Shown piece after piece: positions 21,831 to 33,741 of a DNA stretch of 64,000 nucleotides; positions within the stretch are counted from its first letter, which is position 1; each line of letters begins with the position of its first letter. The notes beneath the pieces are model-generated. The model was given only the letters and a program-made list of their open reading frames with translations. It ran no database searches and was not told the DNA's origin. The DNA lies in NCBI GenBank assembly GCA_963682055.1, contig OY821749.1, forward strand, positions 8,048,336 through 8,112,335. The letters are read 5' to 3'. A program made the translations under genes and the position numbers. This DNA comes from Primula veris. Taxonomy: Eukaryota; Streptophyta; Magnoliopsida; Ericales; Primulaceae.

Positions 21831-22346
21831 CATACGTAACTGACTAGTTGGTCAATATCAAAGCTCCTTAAACCTTCTAAAAAAAAAAGAGAACCGAAGA
21901 ATAAATTTACGGCTATGAAAAAGAATATTGACAATTATCAGCTTAAGCCTATCTATATCTTCTCTTTTGAGTCCGTAAAAAATGAATTGTTGAAAACAAG
22001 TTTCAGGAGTTGGGTACATAGGGAAATCTATCATTTTGATAAAGCACTTGTTGTGTCAGATTTTTGCAGCAAACAACCAGCGAACTTTCTAGTAAACTAT
22101 CAGGAAGGAGGATAATTTTACAGCCAATCTTTTTGTTTTACAAGGGAACTCCTATAAAATAGTAAACATTTATGCTGGGCCTACAGAAACCTAAACCACA
22201 TAAAAACATCATGTTTACCCCTAATCTTAAGAACCTGAAGCCCAAATAAGGAAAATTAATAGTTTCGAGTAGTCAATCTGATCGAGTGAATTGTAGTCCG
22301 TTACCTTTTAAAATTATTAATTTAAAAGTTAGTAGCACTTTTAAAA

Positions 22347-22692
22347 GGGGAGGATATATGGACACCATAAAAAACACCCAAATGGACACTTTTTCGTAAA
22401 AACGCTCCAAATCAATATTTGATTACTGCAAATCTCCACGGTTTCACGACGGGAACACAAATATGAGTTTTTTTTTTTCCTGAGATGTATAATGACATGT
22501 TTTAAATTTTTAAATTTTACCATAATTTCGAAAACATGTCATTATACATCTCGGAAAAAAAAAACAAGACGCATATTTGTGTTCCCGTCGTGAAACCGTG
22601 GAGATTTGCATTAGCCAAATTTTGATTTGGAGCGTTTTTACGAAAAAGTGTCCAAGTTGATGTCTAAGTTGATGTTCATATAACATTTCCCC
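22347..22692. mobile_element. Foldback MITE, 346 bp
   Basis: The arms are inverted copies: GGACACTTTTTCGTAAAAAC at 22384 recurs reversed near 22635-22655, and CATCTCGG / CCTGAGATG-like blocks pair around a centre near 22510. The ends read GGGGAGGATATATGG and ATATAACATTTCCCC. TTTTAAAA flanks both sides (22339-22346, 22693-22700); this is an 8-bp candidate target duplication but itself a palindrome. A hAT- or Mutator-like non-autonomous element. Confidence 0.72.
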
Positions 22693-23014
22693 TTTTAAAA
22701 TATTTATTTCAAATTAGTATCCCTTGTCAATATATACATAAACCCAACACATTTGACCCAATAAAAGTTTGACCAAAACAAAGACCATTGACCGGTCTTC
22801 AGCCTTGACCGTCGATCTCCGGCGCTGACCGTAGGGTTCAGGCGTTGACCGACGTTAACTGAAAAATTAAAAAAAATTAAAAAAATCCAGAAAAAATAAT
22901 AAAATAATAAAATTTGGAAAAAAAAATTAAAAATTTGGAAAAAAACTAAAAATATTGGAAAGTAATTAAAAATTCTAAGAAAAATCCAAATAATTATTTT
23001 TTTACAAAAATCAA

Positions 23015-23440
23015 TTTTTTTTCGATAATCTAATATAATTTTCTTGAAAATATGATAAATTTTTTTGACAATTTAATGCAATTTTTGTGAAAATCTAATA
23101 CAAAATTTTGAAAATCTAATATATTTTACTTGACAATCTAATACAAATTTTTTGATAATCTTATACAAATTTTTTAAAATTTTAATATAATTTTTTTGAA
23201 AATCTAATTCATTTTTTTTTATTATCTAATACAATTTTTTTAACAATCTAATACAATTTTTTTGCAATCTAATATAACAATTTTGACAATTTAATACAAA
23301 AAATTGACAAATTAATACAACATATTTGATAATCTAAGATAAATTTTTTGACAATATAATACAACATTTTTGACAATCTAATAGAAAAAATTTGACAATC
23401 TAATACAATTTTTTTGACAATCTAATACAAAAAAAAAATG
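23015..23440. repeat. AT-rich minisatellite, unit about 20-30 bp
   Basis: Variants of TTTTTGACAATCTAATACAA repeat about 16-18 times with irregular spacing. Non-coding. Confidence 0.8.
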
Positions 23441-25251
23441 TTTTAAATTTTTCCCATTTTGAGTTCGTTACAGCCGAGGAAGTTCATCCTCCAAATCTCA
23501 GGTTACTCACGAACCACCCTAGCTAATACTATATATTTAATAAAAATTCAACTGCTTCTCACATACTCATCATTTGGGGTTCATTTATAATAGAGTGTAT
23601 GGTTAAGTTTATCTTTGCTCGATTTTTCTCTTCCGGTCTGCATTTGTACTATAGATTTTATTTTCAATATCAATATAAGGTTGTTCTTTTGAAATGTATT
23701 TGTATTTGAGATTGGATTTGTATGCGTAGATTTATTTTTAGTTTCTTTTTCAGTCACTTTTCCAACATGCATTTGTATCTGAAGATTTATCTTCTGATTT
23801 TGTTTGATTGTTGTAAGGCAGCATCATAAGTTGGGTGCCATAAAGATCTGAATTTAAAAATACTGAGAAATAATAAAATTCGTGAACTTGGGTGCAAGTT
23901 AAAAAACCTGCTGAATGTTGAAAAGGTTGTGTTGGATTTGTCTCCAAAAGGAATTAATCATGAGGAGGATGTGGAAGAAGATAAATGGATCAAACCAAGA
24001 AAATAATAATAGAAAGGGGAAGAAGATCCAGATCCACTGGATCCTCCTCGCTAGATTTTTGGTGAAGAATATTGTTCTTACCATTATTGTAATCCTAAAT
24101 CTTCTATTATCTGAAATCCATAATTAAAAGGAGTTGGTCGATTATGTAAAAATACGATTATACTCAATCTTTGGTAGAGGTATCTATCTATGAAGGCTTC
24201 GTATTTTCTACATTTAGTTAAAGGGTGAAGAATAAGAGTTTTTAGATGAAGCAATGCTAAACTCAAAAAAGTCAATTTACTAATGAAAATTGTGGGCAAT
24301 CCCCACTTTAAATCATAAAAAGAAGAAGATGTAAGACCTACTCGGTTAGGTCTGAAAGGGGAATGGTAACTTCTTTCCAAGAATAATCATGTATCTGATA
24401 CATTACTAGATTTATAAATTCAAATATATTGTATCTAATTTGTTTTATACGAGCCTATGGTAGATTTGCAGTTAGAATGTCCAAGTCTTCAAAAAATTTT
24501 AGCTAACTACAATCATGAACTGAATGAGATTGAAAAAACAAGATTAACTTCATGGAAGACCTAAAATACATCAAACGTAACACCTATTATTTTGGAAATT
24601 GTATCACCTGACTTGAAGATTTCTCATTTGAGGCTATAATTATAAATATGATTTAATTTATTTAACTAACAAAAAATCTTATTTAAAAGAAAATACTAAA
24701 AAAAGAAAATTAACACTTATTTGAGGACGTCTCAAAAATGGAAAGCAAAACACTGCAGGAAGGGAGGGAGTATCATAGATCTGGTAACTACTGTATCAAA
24801 CAAAACATACGTTGAAATTTGATAATAGAAAAAATATGAATTAAAATAGTGATTAGGTTTCCATATGGAGTCGAATGTTTGGCGAAACCCATACAGTAAA
24901 ACCTGTTTAAAAACATTTGGCCTAAACTATATAAAAAGATATATAGATAGATACGTACAGAGATAGAACCAGAAAAGATCCCAAGAGGGATAGAGAAGAA
25001 GATCTTACTAGGATTACTAGTCAACTCAGAGATAGGGATTTATTTTTTAGGGTTTTCTGACATTGTATCTTCTACTTTTATTTGATTCGTGATTAGGTAT
25101 TTATCTAATTATATTTAGTATACCTGGAATACAACTTTACCTGGTGATTTTCAAAACTCATTATTATTTGGTGGTATAAGAAATAAATAATATATAGAAA
25201 TTATTTAACCGTCATTTTGGCTCATTCATAAATCCATTTTACACTAATTTA
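23441..25251. other. Intergenic DNA
   Basis: No gene recognised. The end GGAAGGGAGGGAGTA near 24757-24772 resembles the right end of a Stowaway-type MITE, but I found no matching left end. Confidence 0.45.
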
Positions 25252-25690
25252 CAGGGTCCGTTTGACATCAATTTTTTTTTAAAAAAAATAACTGTTTTTA
25301 ATAAACAACTATAAAAAAAAGCTCGATTATAAGAAGCTGGTTAAGTACTTCGGTAACATATTTTTAAAGGATAGTTTTATTAAGATTTGTGTTTGGTTTT
25401 AGATTTTAGCTTTTCGCTAATTCATTCAAATGACCAAATTATTCGGCTAAAGTACCATATTTCGCATCATATTTTTATTTTTAGAATAAACTCCAAAATT
25501 GGTGTCGAAAAAGCTAAAAAGATCTACGTACCAAAAACATAGATTTTTGCTTTTCAAGCTTTTCTTACTTTTATAGCCATAATCTGTTATTCTAAAAGAC
25601 AGAAAAGCTAACATACTAAACACTCAATGCTTTTTCTTAGCAAAAAATCTAAAAAGTAATATAAAAAAGCTTGTACCAAACACGCACTTA
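25252..25690. mobile_element. Possible hAT-like MITE
   Basis: The left end AGGGTCCGTTTGACA and the right end ACCAAACACGCACTT are imperfect inverted copies of the kind seen in plant hAT MITEs. The interior has repeated AAAAGCTAAAAAG and CTTTTT phrases that can fold. No clear 8-bp target duplication. Confidence 0.35.
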
Positions 25691-28600
25691 ATCAAACTTC
25701 CCCTATCCTATCTATTGACCTTCTTTTTCTTTTTCTGTTGTTAAGCGCTAAAGCACGTGGGGGAGAAGTACCTAATTGAACTAGTTCAGTTTGGCAAAAA
25801 TCATACCGTTACCAAACCAAAGAAGTCGGTATATCGACTTTTTGGTTGGTATCGTTCGTTTTCTGGTTTTATACCAAAATATAATAATTCTTTATAACAA
25901 TTATACTTATTAAACAATATACATGTTTGTAGAAAATAATATGTGTATAATTATTCTTATATCTGTTATATATCTCGTTTAACTTGATTAAAATAGTAAA
26001 CACTATAAAGGAATAATAAAACAAAGATTCTTTATTACATATTGCAAGAAAATGAAGAAACACAAAATTAATCTATTTGACTTTCTGAATAGAAAAAGAC
26101 AGTAAAAAAATAATAAATCAAACTATAACACAATTTATTTATAGGTTGTAACTATGTGTATGCATGTTTTTACCTATTTTGTATTATATCGAACACACAG
26201 AATGCATACCAAAACTGAACCGAATTTCAAAGTATGTTTCGGTTGTACCAGTATAACAAACTTTTTGTACCAAGTTGTTTAATTTGTTCGGTTGGTATAA
26301 TCGTTACAAAAAAGTCCACCACTAGCAGCGGATGGTAATGATGATAAATCATTCACCGACACCCCACGCTCTCCCACTTGAGTTGATTTGATTGAATTGT
26401 AGATCTGTTGGAATGAAATAACACAAGTTATCAACGGTCGCCTCAAACGAGACTACGTCATGTCTCCAAGTCCAATCAGATCTTGAGATTTTCTTAACTC
26501 ATCATTAAAGGGCAACGCACCTATTACAACTTGTCTTTCTTTAGGGAAGAAATACCCTTTACAAATGCTTCTTCTAAGGGCGAATCAACTCAAACAATAA
26601 ACACAAGGATAGGCGGTTACAATAGTAACACGATAAAAGGATTTCTCCCGACTTTATAATTGAATCATAAAGTTTATTAATCAATCAAGAGTTTACAACC
26701 ACTCTAACTCTCTAAAAAAATATGAATGTATATCAGAGAGTTTGATCAATTGTCAAAAGCTTATCGTATATAATTTTAGCTTCGAAATGATCGGAAATAA
26801 GCAAAGATTTGAAAGATAAAGTCTAGGCTTGTTTGCTCTAAAGTGGTTTATTGAAATGTGAAGGGGGCCGGTGACCTCTATTTATAGTATACTATTGAGG
26901 TTGAGATAGTCTTTGTAGCTTCAAATTCAAATTTTAGCTTCTTCAACCAGTTAACTTTTTAACCAACTGGTTAGTTCTTGTTGTTTTGCCTTTGTTAAGT
27001 TGGCATCTTCGAGAACAAATATCTTTGGATTTAATGGCAGTATGAACATTACATAGGTTCCCTAATCTTGTCGTATTTTGTAAAATATGTTGACCCGTAT
27101 AGCTAAACCTTTGGGGTAAACGTTTTTCACAGAATTAAAACTTAAGCGCAACTAACAAACCAACTAGCTCGATTTCTCCTTTAGCAACAATAATTATGCG
27201 GTAATAATAAATGAATAGTTTAAATCATGCGTACAATCAAAATAATATAAATTGCGAAAAATAAATAGTAAGTGAAGAGATTGACACAACGATAAATAGA
27301 GGTTCGGCAACACGTCTACGTCTCTTCCGGAAATTACTTTAAAGGGTATATTATCCTAACTAGCTCGGTTTCTCCTTTAGCAACAATAATTATGCGGTAA
27401 TAATAAATGAATAATTTAAATCATGCGCACAATCAGAATAATATAAATTGCGAAAAATAAATAGTAAGGGAAGAGATTGACACAACGATAAATAGAGGTT
27501 CGGCAAACACGTCTACGTCATCTTCCTGGAATTACTTTAAATGTATATTATCCCTATAATCTTCAATCCAATATTATAAATCCTACCCAGCTAATCAATC
27601 GATTTTCTCACCCTTTACCCGAGTATACAATCTTAATACAAGTGCAAGAGTTCACAAAATCTATTGAACAACTCACCTCTCAATCTATGAGTATCTAAGT
27701 ATTTAAACTAGAAGTTTTAACCATATTTTGACTTAAAAGTTTCTAAACAAACATTCACTCACAACTAACAGTATAAGTTTTTTCTTTGTAAATATGTTAC
27801 AAGAATAGAACAACACTCGTTATTTGACTGCTTCTAAATATAATTTGTTAGATTTGATGATGTTTGATCTTGTTTGAGCTTGAGTTATGCTCCAATAGAG
27901 GCTAGGGTATTGTAAGTGTTGTTGTTTTTGAAAAGAGAATGAGATGAGTTTATATGTGATTTCTTGATTATTTTTGTTAGTTGTGTTTCTCGATGCAAAT
28001 TATTGAATTCTATAGGTTTGAAATATCTTCATAACATGTTCAACACAAACTTGTCCTAGAACATGTTCTTGCACTGCTTTGATCATTCTTGATAAGAATA
28101 TCTTTCTAGAATATCTCCAGAACATGTTATGGAACATCTTTCTAGCAATTTCAAAGACTCTTTGCCCAAGAATACCTTTCTGGAATATCTTTGGAACGTG
28201 TTCTAGTCGAATAGATTCTGGAGGTGTTCTTTAACTGATTTTATTGAAATAATTGTAACTTGCTTCGGACTCTGAATTGACTTCCGTTTGAACCGTTGAC
28301 TTCTATATTGAATGCTCCATCATTTTATAATATGAAATATACATTTTCTATTTTTGGAAAATATCAAGCATTGCATCATCGACTAGAGAAATTGCAAAAT
28401 CATTAAAACACTTATAATCAAAATCAATTATTAAACTTATGGTTCAACAGAATATATCACTACGGTCGAATTCATATTTGGATGTGTTTATATGAAATAT
28501 TTTGAAAGGCTCAAATATTGTATATGTGTTGTTCTGAACTTTCCATATTCACAAGACCTTAACCGGTTAACTTTTGTCCAACCGGCTGACTTTTGTCTGA

Positions 28601-29225
28601 TTTGAATATTCATCTAAGTTAGTTAATTTTTTGTTCCGAATTCTCGATATTTGGCTTGGTCCTTTCCCTTATATTTCTTATTCGTTCTTCGAGTTATCGG
28701 AATTCACTTAGATGAACATTAGTATGACTAATTTTTTTTTATTAAGTTACATAATTATGTCTATTTTGTTATTCGTGAAAACATTGGTTAATTACATATT
28801 GTTCCAAAAATCACAGTTAATTACAAATTTGTTCAACAATCTCCCTTTTTTAGAGAATAACAAAATTTGAACAATTTAACTTAATTACTTGTTCTCTCTA
28901 ACGATAAGCATTTATTATAAATCTAGCATGTAAAAATATTTCATAAACGTGGAGATGAGAACGATAATAAAAATGATAACTTGTATTGATTTCAATGAAA
29001 AATTGAAAGAACATTCAATCAATATGAAAGACAATGGGAAGTATATAATTTACCAAATTGAAATAACAATAAAAATGAAATTATTATCTAGACGTTTGTG
29101 CTAAATTTTCATCTTTTCTCACACTTTGTTATTGTCAAAAAGACGGGTTTTCTAGTATAGAGTGTTTGGATACTAGTCATTTAAGAGAGTATTCGGCGTC
29201 AGAGGTGGTAGTTTCGAAGATTTCT
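25691..29225. other. Intergenic DNA with one local duplication
   Basis: No gene is supported. A 196-bp tandem duplication (27163-27556) is listed separately. The motif of paired ...CCAACCGG / AACCGGTTAAC... phrases near 26950 and 28560 suggests further old duplication, not resolved by eye. Confidence 0.45.
27163..27556. repeat. 196-bp tandem duplication
   Basis: ACTAGCTCGRTTTCTCCTTT starts at 27163 and again at 27359. The two copies match nearly base for base through ...GAGGTTCGGCAA and ACACGTCTACGT, with a few single-base changes. Confidence 0.88.
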
Positions 29226-29426
29226 CGCTACAAGAAAAAAATCATTTACCATTATAATTTTTTTTGAGTTATGTTGCTAAAGTAGTTGTGGCTAAATTTT
29301 AGCAACAGTTTAACAACAAATAGCAACATAATTTGTTGATAAACTGTTGCTAAAATTTAGCCACAACCACTTTAGCAACATAACCGGAAAAAATTTATGA
29401 TGCTAAATGAACTTTTTCTTATAGTG
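29226..29426. mobile_element. CACTA-type foldback MITE, family B copy 2
   Basis: Same element as 17022-17223, with ends CGCTACAAGAAAAAA (first bases mutated) and CTTTTTCTTATAGTG. The central arms GCAACAGTTTAACAACAAAT and TTAGCCACAACCACTTTAGC pair. No matching 3-bp duplication remains. A run of 28 A follows at 29438-29465. Confidence 0.75.
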
Positions 29427-29433
29427 TATATCA

Positions 29434-29437
<4 letters not shown>

Positions 29438-29465
<28 letters not shown>
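29438..29465. repeat. A28 homopolymer
   Basis: Twenty-eight consecutive A directly right of the CACTA MITE. A second run of 26 A lies at 30273-30298. Neither follows a recognisable retrotransposed gene. Confidence 0.8.
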
Positions 29466-29468
<3 letters not shown>

Positions 29469-31439
29469 ATGGTAATCATAATTATGCTAATTGTAGAAAT
29501 GTCAAGAGGTTAATAAATTCAGTTTTATTAGAGGGATTGAGTTTGCTGATGAAATCACTATTTTATATTTATAAGGGATAGAGACTAAGAAAGGAGCATA
29601 GGCACCATCAGAAGTTTGTTGCCAAATGATATACACGAGCATGTAAGAGTGTCCAAAAATAATGGAAATGAACCATTTGTCGATCAGGATTTGGATTTTG
29701 AAAATTCTCATCTTTTTTGTGGAATTAAACGACAATTATGAAATTTTTGAAAGGGATACACAACCTCGCCGATGTAAACGAAAGACGACTCAATTCCTCC
29801 ACTAGATACTCATAGAAAAGCTTCGTTTGGTATGGCTATGATAAGTGAACTTGGTCAAATCAGATATAGGTGCAAGGTGATGATCGATCAATAGAAGGTT
29901 TGACAGTGTCGAGGCACCGATCATTGCTAAAGATTGCATTAATATTCTAGGGATAATGGAGAAAGAAGAAGATAGCTATATTTATCTGTTTGCTTGTTTT
30001 GACCTATTTCTCAAACAAGAATAGAAAGATATGTTTAACGCCATCAAACATTCCATACATCTGTGATGGATTAAAAAACAAAATGAGAAGGACAATAGGG
30101 AAACAAATATATAATATTATTGATTCAAGTTTATTATCATATGTCGTTGGAGTTTGAATTCCTTTTACTTAATCAAGCGTGATAATAAAACTGAAGGTGT
30201 GTCGATGATTTTTCTTCTTTGATGGGAAATAAGATTTAAGTTATCCTAATTTACTCAAGACTTGTTTACTGTAAAAAAAAAAAAAAAAAAAAAAAAAACT
30301 TAGTTTATTACATAATTTTGTATGGTTCTTGTTGAAGAACCTTATACGGATGAAGAAAGACAAAAGACTTGATAATGGTGTCCTTAGCAAGAGCAACTTG
30401 TATAAAAACCACGAATTATTATAAAAGACATATGTTGTCGAACATCCATTTATAGAGGGCATCAATACGTGATCGATATATAAGACGACATTCCACTACG
30501 ATGTCATGAACTATTTTGTATAAAAAAACATGTATTTCTTTGACTAACACGTGAAATGAGAGAAACGAAGTTGATGCAAGATAATTGTGAAGTAACTGTG
30601 GGAGAACAATTGCCAATTTTTCTTTATAGGTCATAATGAATGAAATCGCAGATTTATGCCACATTTGAAGGTAAATTGTTATGGCTTTGCATTTCACTTT
30701 AATTTGTTAATCATTTATTTATCGCTCTTCTTTCAACTATCAAATATTGTTTTTTTTTAATTTTGTTATTACCATTCAACTAAAAAAATGAAGTTTAAAT
30801 ATATTTTATAGGTTTTTATAAGTTGATAAAACATGTTGATAAGATTGCAAATAGTTTAGGGTTCATTACTAATATCGAAAATACCAACAATTTGATGCCT
30901 GGAAATAGACCACAATGGTGTCTTTATAAAAAAAAAACACCTGAGAATTGGGTGATTTTTTTCCGAGAGCAGTTGCAGATTTATGAAAATTAAGAACTTA
31001 TCAGTACAAAAAAAGGTATCAATTGGGGTAGACCACTTAAATTTGACTAGCGTGCGTAATTTCCTAAGAAGAAACTCACATTAAATTTGATATTTTTTTA
31101 GAAGAAAATGAATTTGGAATGAAATTTGTGTATATATTGTTTCACACATTTTTTTCTATATAATATATCAAGACAGAAAATAAATGGAGAAAGCAAAATA
31201 ATTTTATTTATTTGATATTTTGCGTGTGCAATCTCTGAATATTTTCTAAAATAAAGAAAATAGAAATATTTTGATTACTCTCTTCACAAACGAATTCTTG
31301 TTGGCTCCAATAGTTTGGTGATGACCGAGTTGTTGATTTGCTTGAGTTTTGAGTATGATCTTGAGTTGAAAGCTTATTTCTTAATGAATGAACTTCTTTA
31401 TGAGTTTGATCTTGAGAAACACTTGATCTGTGATTTTGA
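29466..31439. other. Intergenic DNA
   Basis: No supported gene. Contains the A26 run at 30273-30298. Short open stretches here have no protein-like composition. Confidence 0.45.
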
Positions 31440-31905
31440 AGTGTTTTTCAGGGTCGAATGGCAATTATTCTTGAATTTGTTATTGGATTTTGTTGAAGGC
31501 CTTCAGACTTGATGAAGAGATTCGAATGTTGGTTTAAATTTGATCTTCACAAACACCAGATTCGCGGATTCGAGTGCTTTCTGCGGATTTAGACATAGAT
31601 TTTCTTGGATTTTGTTGAACTTGGTTGAAGATCTTCGAACTTGATGAAGAACTTCGAATGTGGGCTTAATTTTGATCCTCACAAACACCAGATTCGCTGC
31701 TTGGAGTGCTTTCTGCGAATTTAGACGTGGATTTCTTGGATTTTGTTGATGAACTTAGTTGAAGATCTTCGAACTTGATGAAGAACTTCGGATGTGGGCT
31801 TAGATTTGATATTCACAAACATCATATTCGCTGCTTGGAGTGCTTTCTGCGAATCTAGACTTGGATTTGCTCAGATTTCTTGCTGGATTTTGCGGAAGCT
31901 TCGGA
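31440..31905. repeat. Tandem repeat, about 133-bp unit, three copies
   Basis: ACTTGATGAAGARMTTCGRA starts at 31507, 31639 and 31773. Each copy continues with CACAAACA..., GGAGTGCTTTCTGCG and TTGGATTTTGTTGA. Copies differ by substitutions and small indels. Confidence 0.85.
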
Positions 31906-32084
31906 GGATCTACATGAGTGTTTAAGGATCTTTGAGGCTTCGAGGTTGATGGCTGATTTCGGCAGAGCTTCTCTCTCTTGGACTTAATTTGGCTTTACCT
32001 TTTCCTTCAACTTGTCCCCTTTTAAGCTTAAATTGGTCATTTATTTATAGTAGTTAGGGTAGACTTTATCGCGAGACTGTCTCC

Positions 32085-32205
32085 TTGTAGTTTGTGTTTA
32101 TGATCAAAATGGTCTTGTAGTTTGAGTTTAAGATCAAAATGGTCTTCTAAGTTGAGTTTAGGATCATAATGGTCTTCTAGTTTGAGTTTAGAATCAAAAT
32201 GGTCC
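32085..32205. repeat. 30-bp tandem repeat, four copies
   Basis: Unit TAGTTTGAGTTTARGATCAA plus AATGGTCTTC, in exact 30-bp register four times. It is next to the 133-bp repeat but unrelated to it. Confidence 0.88.
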
Positions 32206-32676
32206 ATAATTAAATATAATAATTCTTTGGCTTACCATTGGTTTGTAATTTTAAACAAACAAATAATAAAATAGAAGCATTTTCATTGTTTGCGAGAAAA
32301 ATTAATATATAGTCAAATAAAATCACATTTCTTGCTTTTATAATTTAAACCAAAAAATAAAATTCATTTGATTTTGAAAATACTAATATATAAATTAGGA
32401 TATTTTATTTTACAAGAGACATGTGGCACATTTTTATTTACCGAAAAATTTGCGTGTCTACATATTTTAAAATATTTGCATCTCGGTTTAGAAGTAGTTT
32501 TCTTTCTATATAGTCTAGGTTGTGATGTGTCAATCAACCACTTCGTGAACTAACATGATCTAGTTTTAAGTAGCACTTAAAAGAGAATTTTTCTATGAGT
32601 TTAATATTCTTTTCATGTATAGTTTTTACATTTCAATCCGTATTTTCCAAGCATACCCAAAAAAATTCAAGCCTTA

Positions 32677-33285
32677 GAGCATATTTAACGCACAAAGGTG
32701 TGATGGGCAGAGCAACGGACGGAGCACCTGGCCATCTTTATCGGCGTACTGTGCGGTTGCGGTGTCTTATGGGCCCCCCTCTCTTTGTCGCTATTCTTTC
32801 TATGTTTCTTCTGGTTGTTTTAATCAAAGGGACGAGACTGATCTCTGTATTAATTACATACTAGTCCTTATAGTTTTAATTTTAATTAAAAATATATATG
32901 AACCTTTAGAATTACACTATTGGCCTCTATGCACTATACTATTCAAAATGTTACAAAAATTCTGAAAATAAAACTTTTAAATAAACATACCATCATTTAA
33001 TCACAAAGATTTGTCCTTGTAGTTTCAGACAAATACAGACCAGACCCTTTAACTGTTTTAGAAAATTAGAAAAAATGTGAATAATTTTTTTACTTAAAAA
33101 TTAAACATAATTTTTAATGTATTAATGTACTAAAAAAATTTGTTTTTAATATTATTTTATATTACACATAGAACCAGCACTCTAAACCAACACATAGATA
33201 AGCTTGACCCGTCGCTCCCCACAAACCAACAGTCGCTTGTCCATCTAAACCAACACCTTAAACCCAAACACCATTAAACATGCTC
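32677..33285. mobile_element. PIF/Harbinger-like MITE
   Basis: Starts GAGCATATTTAACG and ends CATTAAACATGCTC, inverted copies, flanked by TTA on both sides (32674-32676, 33286-33288), the target duplication of this superfamily. The ends are GC-richer than the neighbourhood; the interior is AT-rich and non-coding. Confidence 0.6.
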
Positions 33286-33741
33286 TTAGGCAACTTCATA
33301 TAGTGGGGCAGCATTGGCACTGATTTTAAAACATGCAAGTATATACTCATACTATTAATAGGAGGGCCAAATATGTCACATTTAAGAAACCTAAGAACTA
33401 AATTAGTGACTCTTCAAAGCTGAGGTCTCAAATGATGATGAAATACTATAAGTCAAAATGACAGAAGCAGGATGAGTAATTTAAATAAAAATCCCACCCC
33501 TGAAATTTAAATAAAAAGCGAAGATCCATTAAAACATTATCGTATTTAACCAACTTGATCTGATGATCTCAGCGGTTACAAATATATATATTATATATGC
33601 TTCTGTTGAGTTATTAAGGTTACTGAATTTGCAGAACAACACAGGTTCAGGTTGTTCTATTTTTTACTTAATAGTTTCATTAATACTCTATTTATTTAGA
33701 TATTTGAAATGAAATGAAATATAATCAATGTGCAGATAGAA

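Larger units (their letters stand above)
18770..21840. repeat. Large inverted duplication of F-box gene pieces
   Basis: The left arm runs from about 18770 to 20258 and the right arm from about 20308 to 21840, with a 49-base spacer. At the centre, left CAATTCTTTAAG mirrors right CTTAAAGAATTG. Further out, left TTTCACCATGCTAACGTGCA (18901) mirrors the right stretch near 21680-21700, and left ACTCTCGAGTTTTGTC mirrors right GACAAGACTCGAGAGT. The arms differ by point changes and indels. A transcript crossing the centre would form a hairpin of about 1.5 kb. Confidence 0.85.

Noticed and set aside
24757..24772. Stowaway MITE
   Set aside because: Only one GGGAGGGAGTA end was found; no paired left end or TA duplication with matching arm.
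29438..30298. Poly-A runs as tails of processed pseudogenes or LINEs
   Set aside because: No upstream coding remnant or target duplication was found next to either run.
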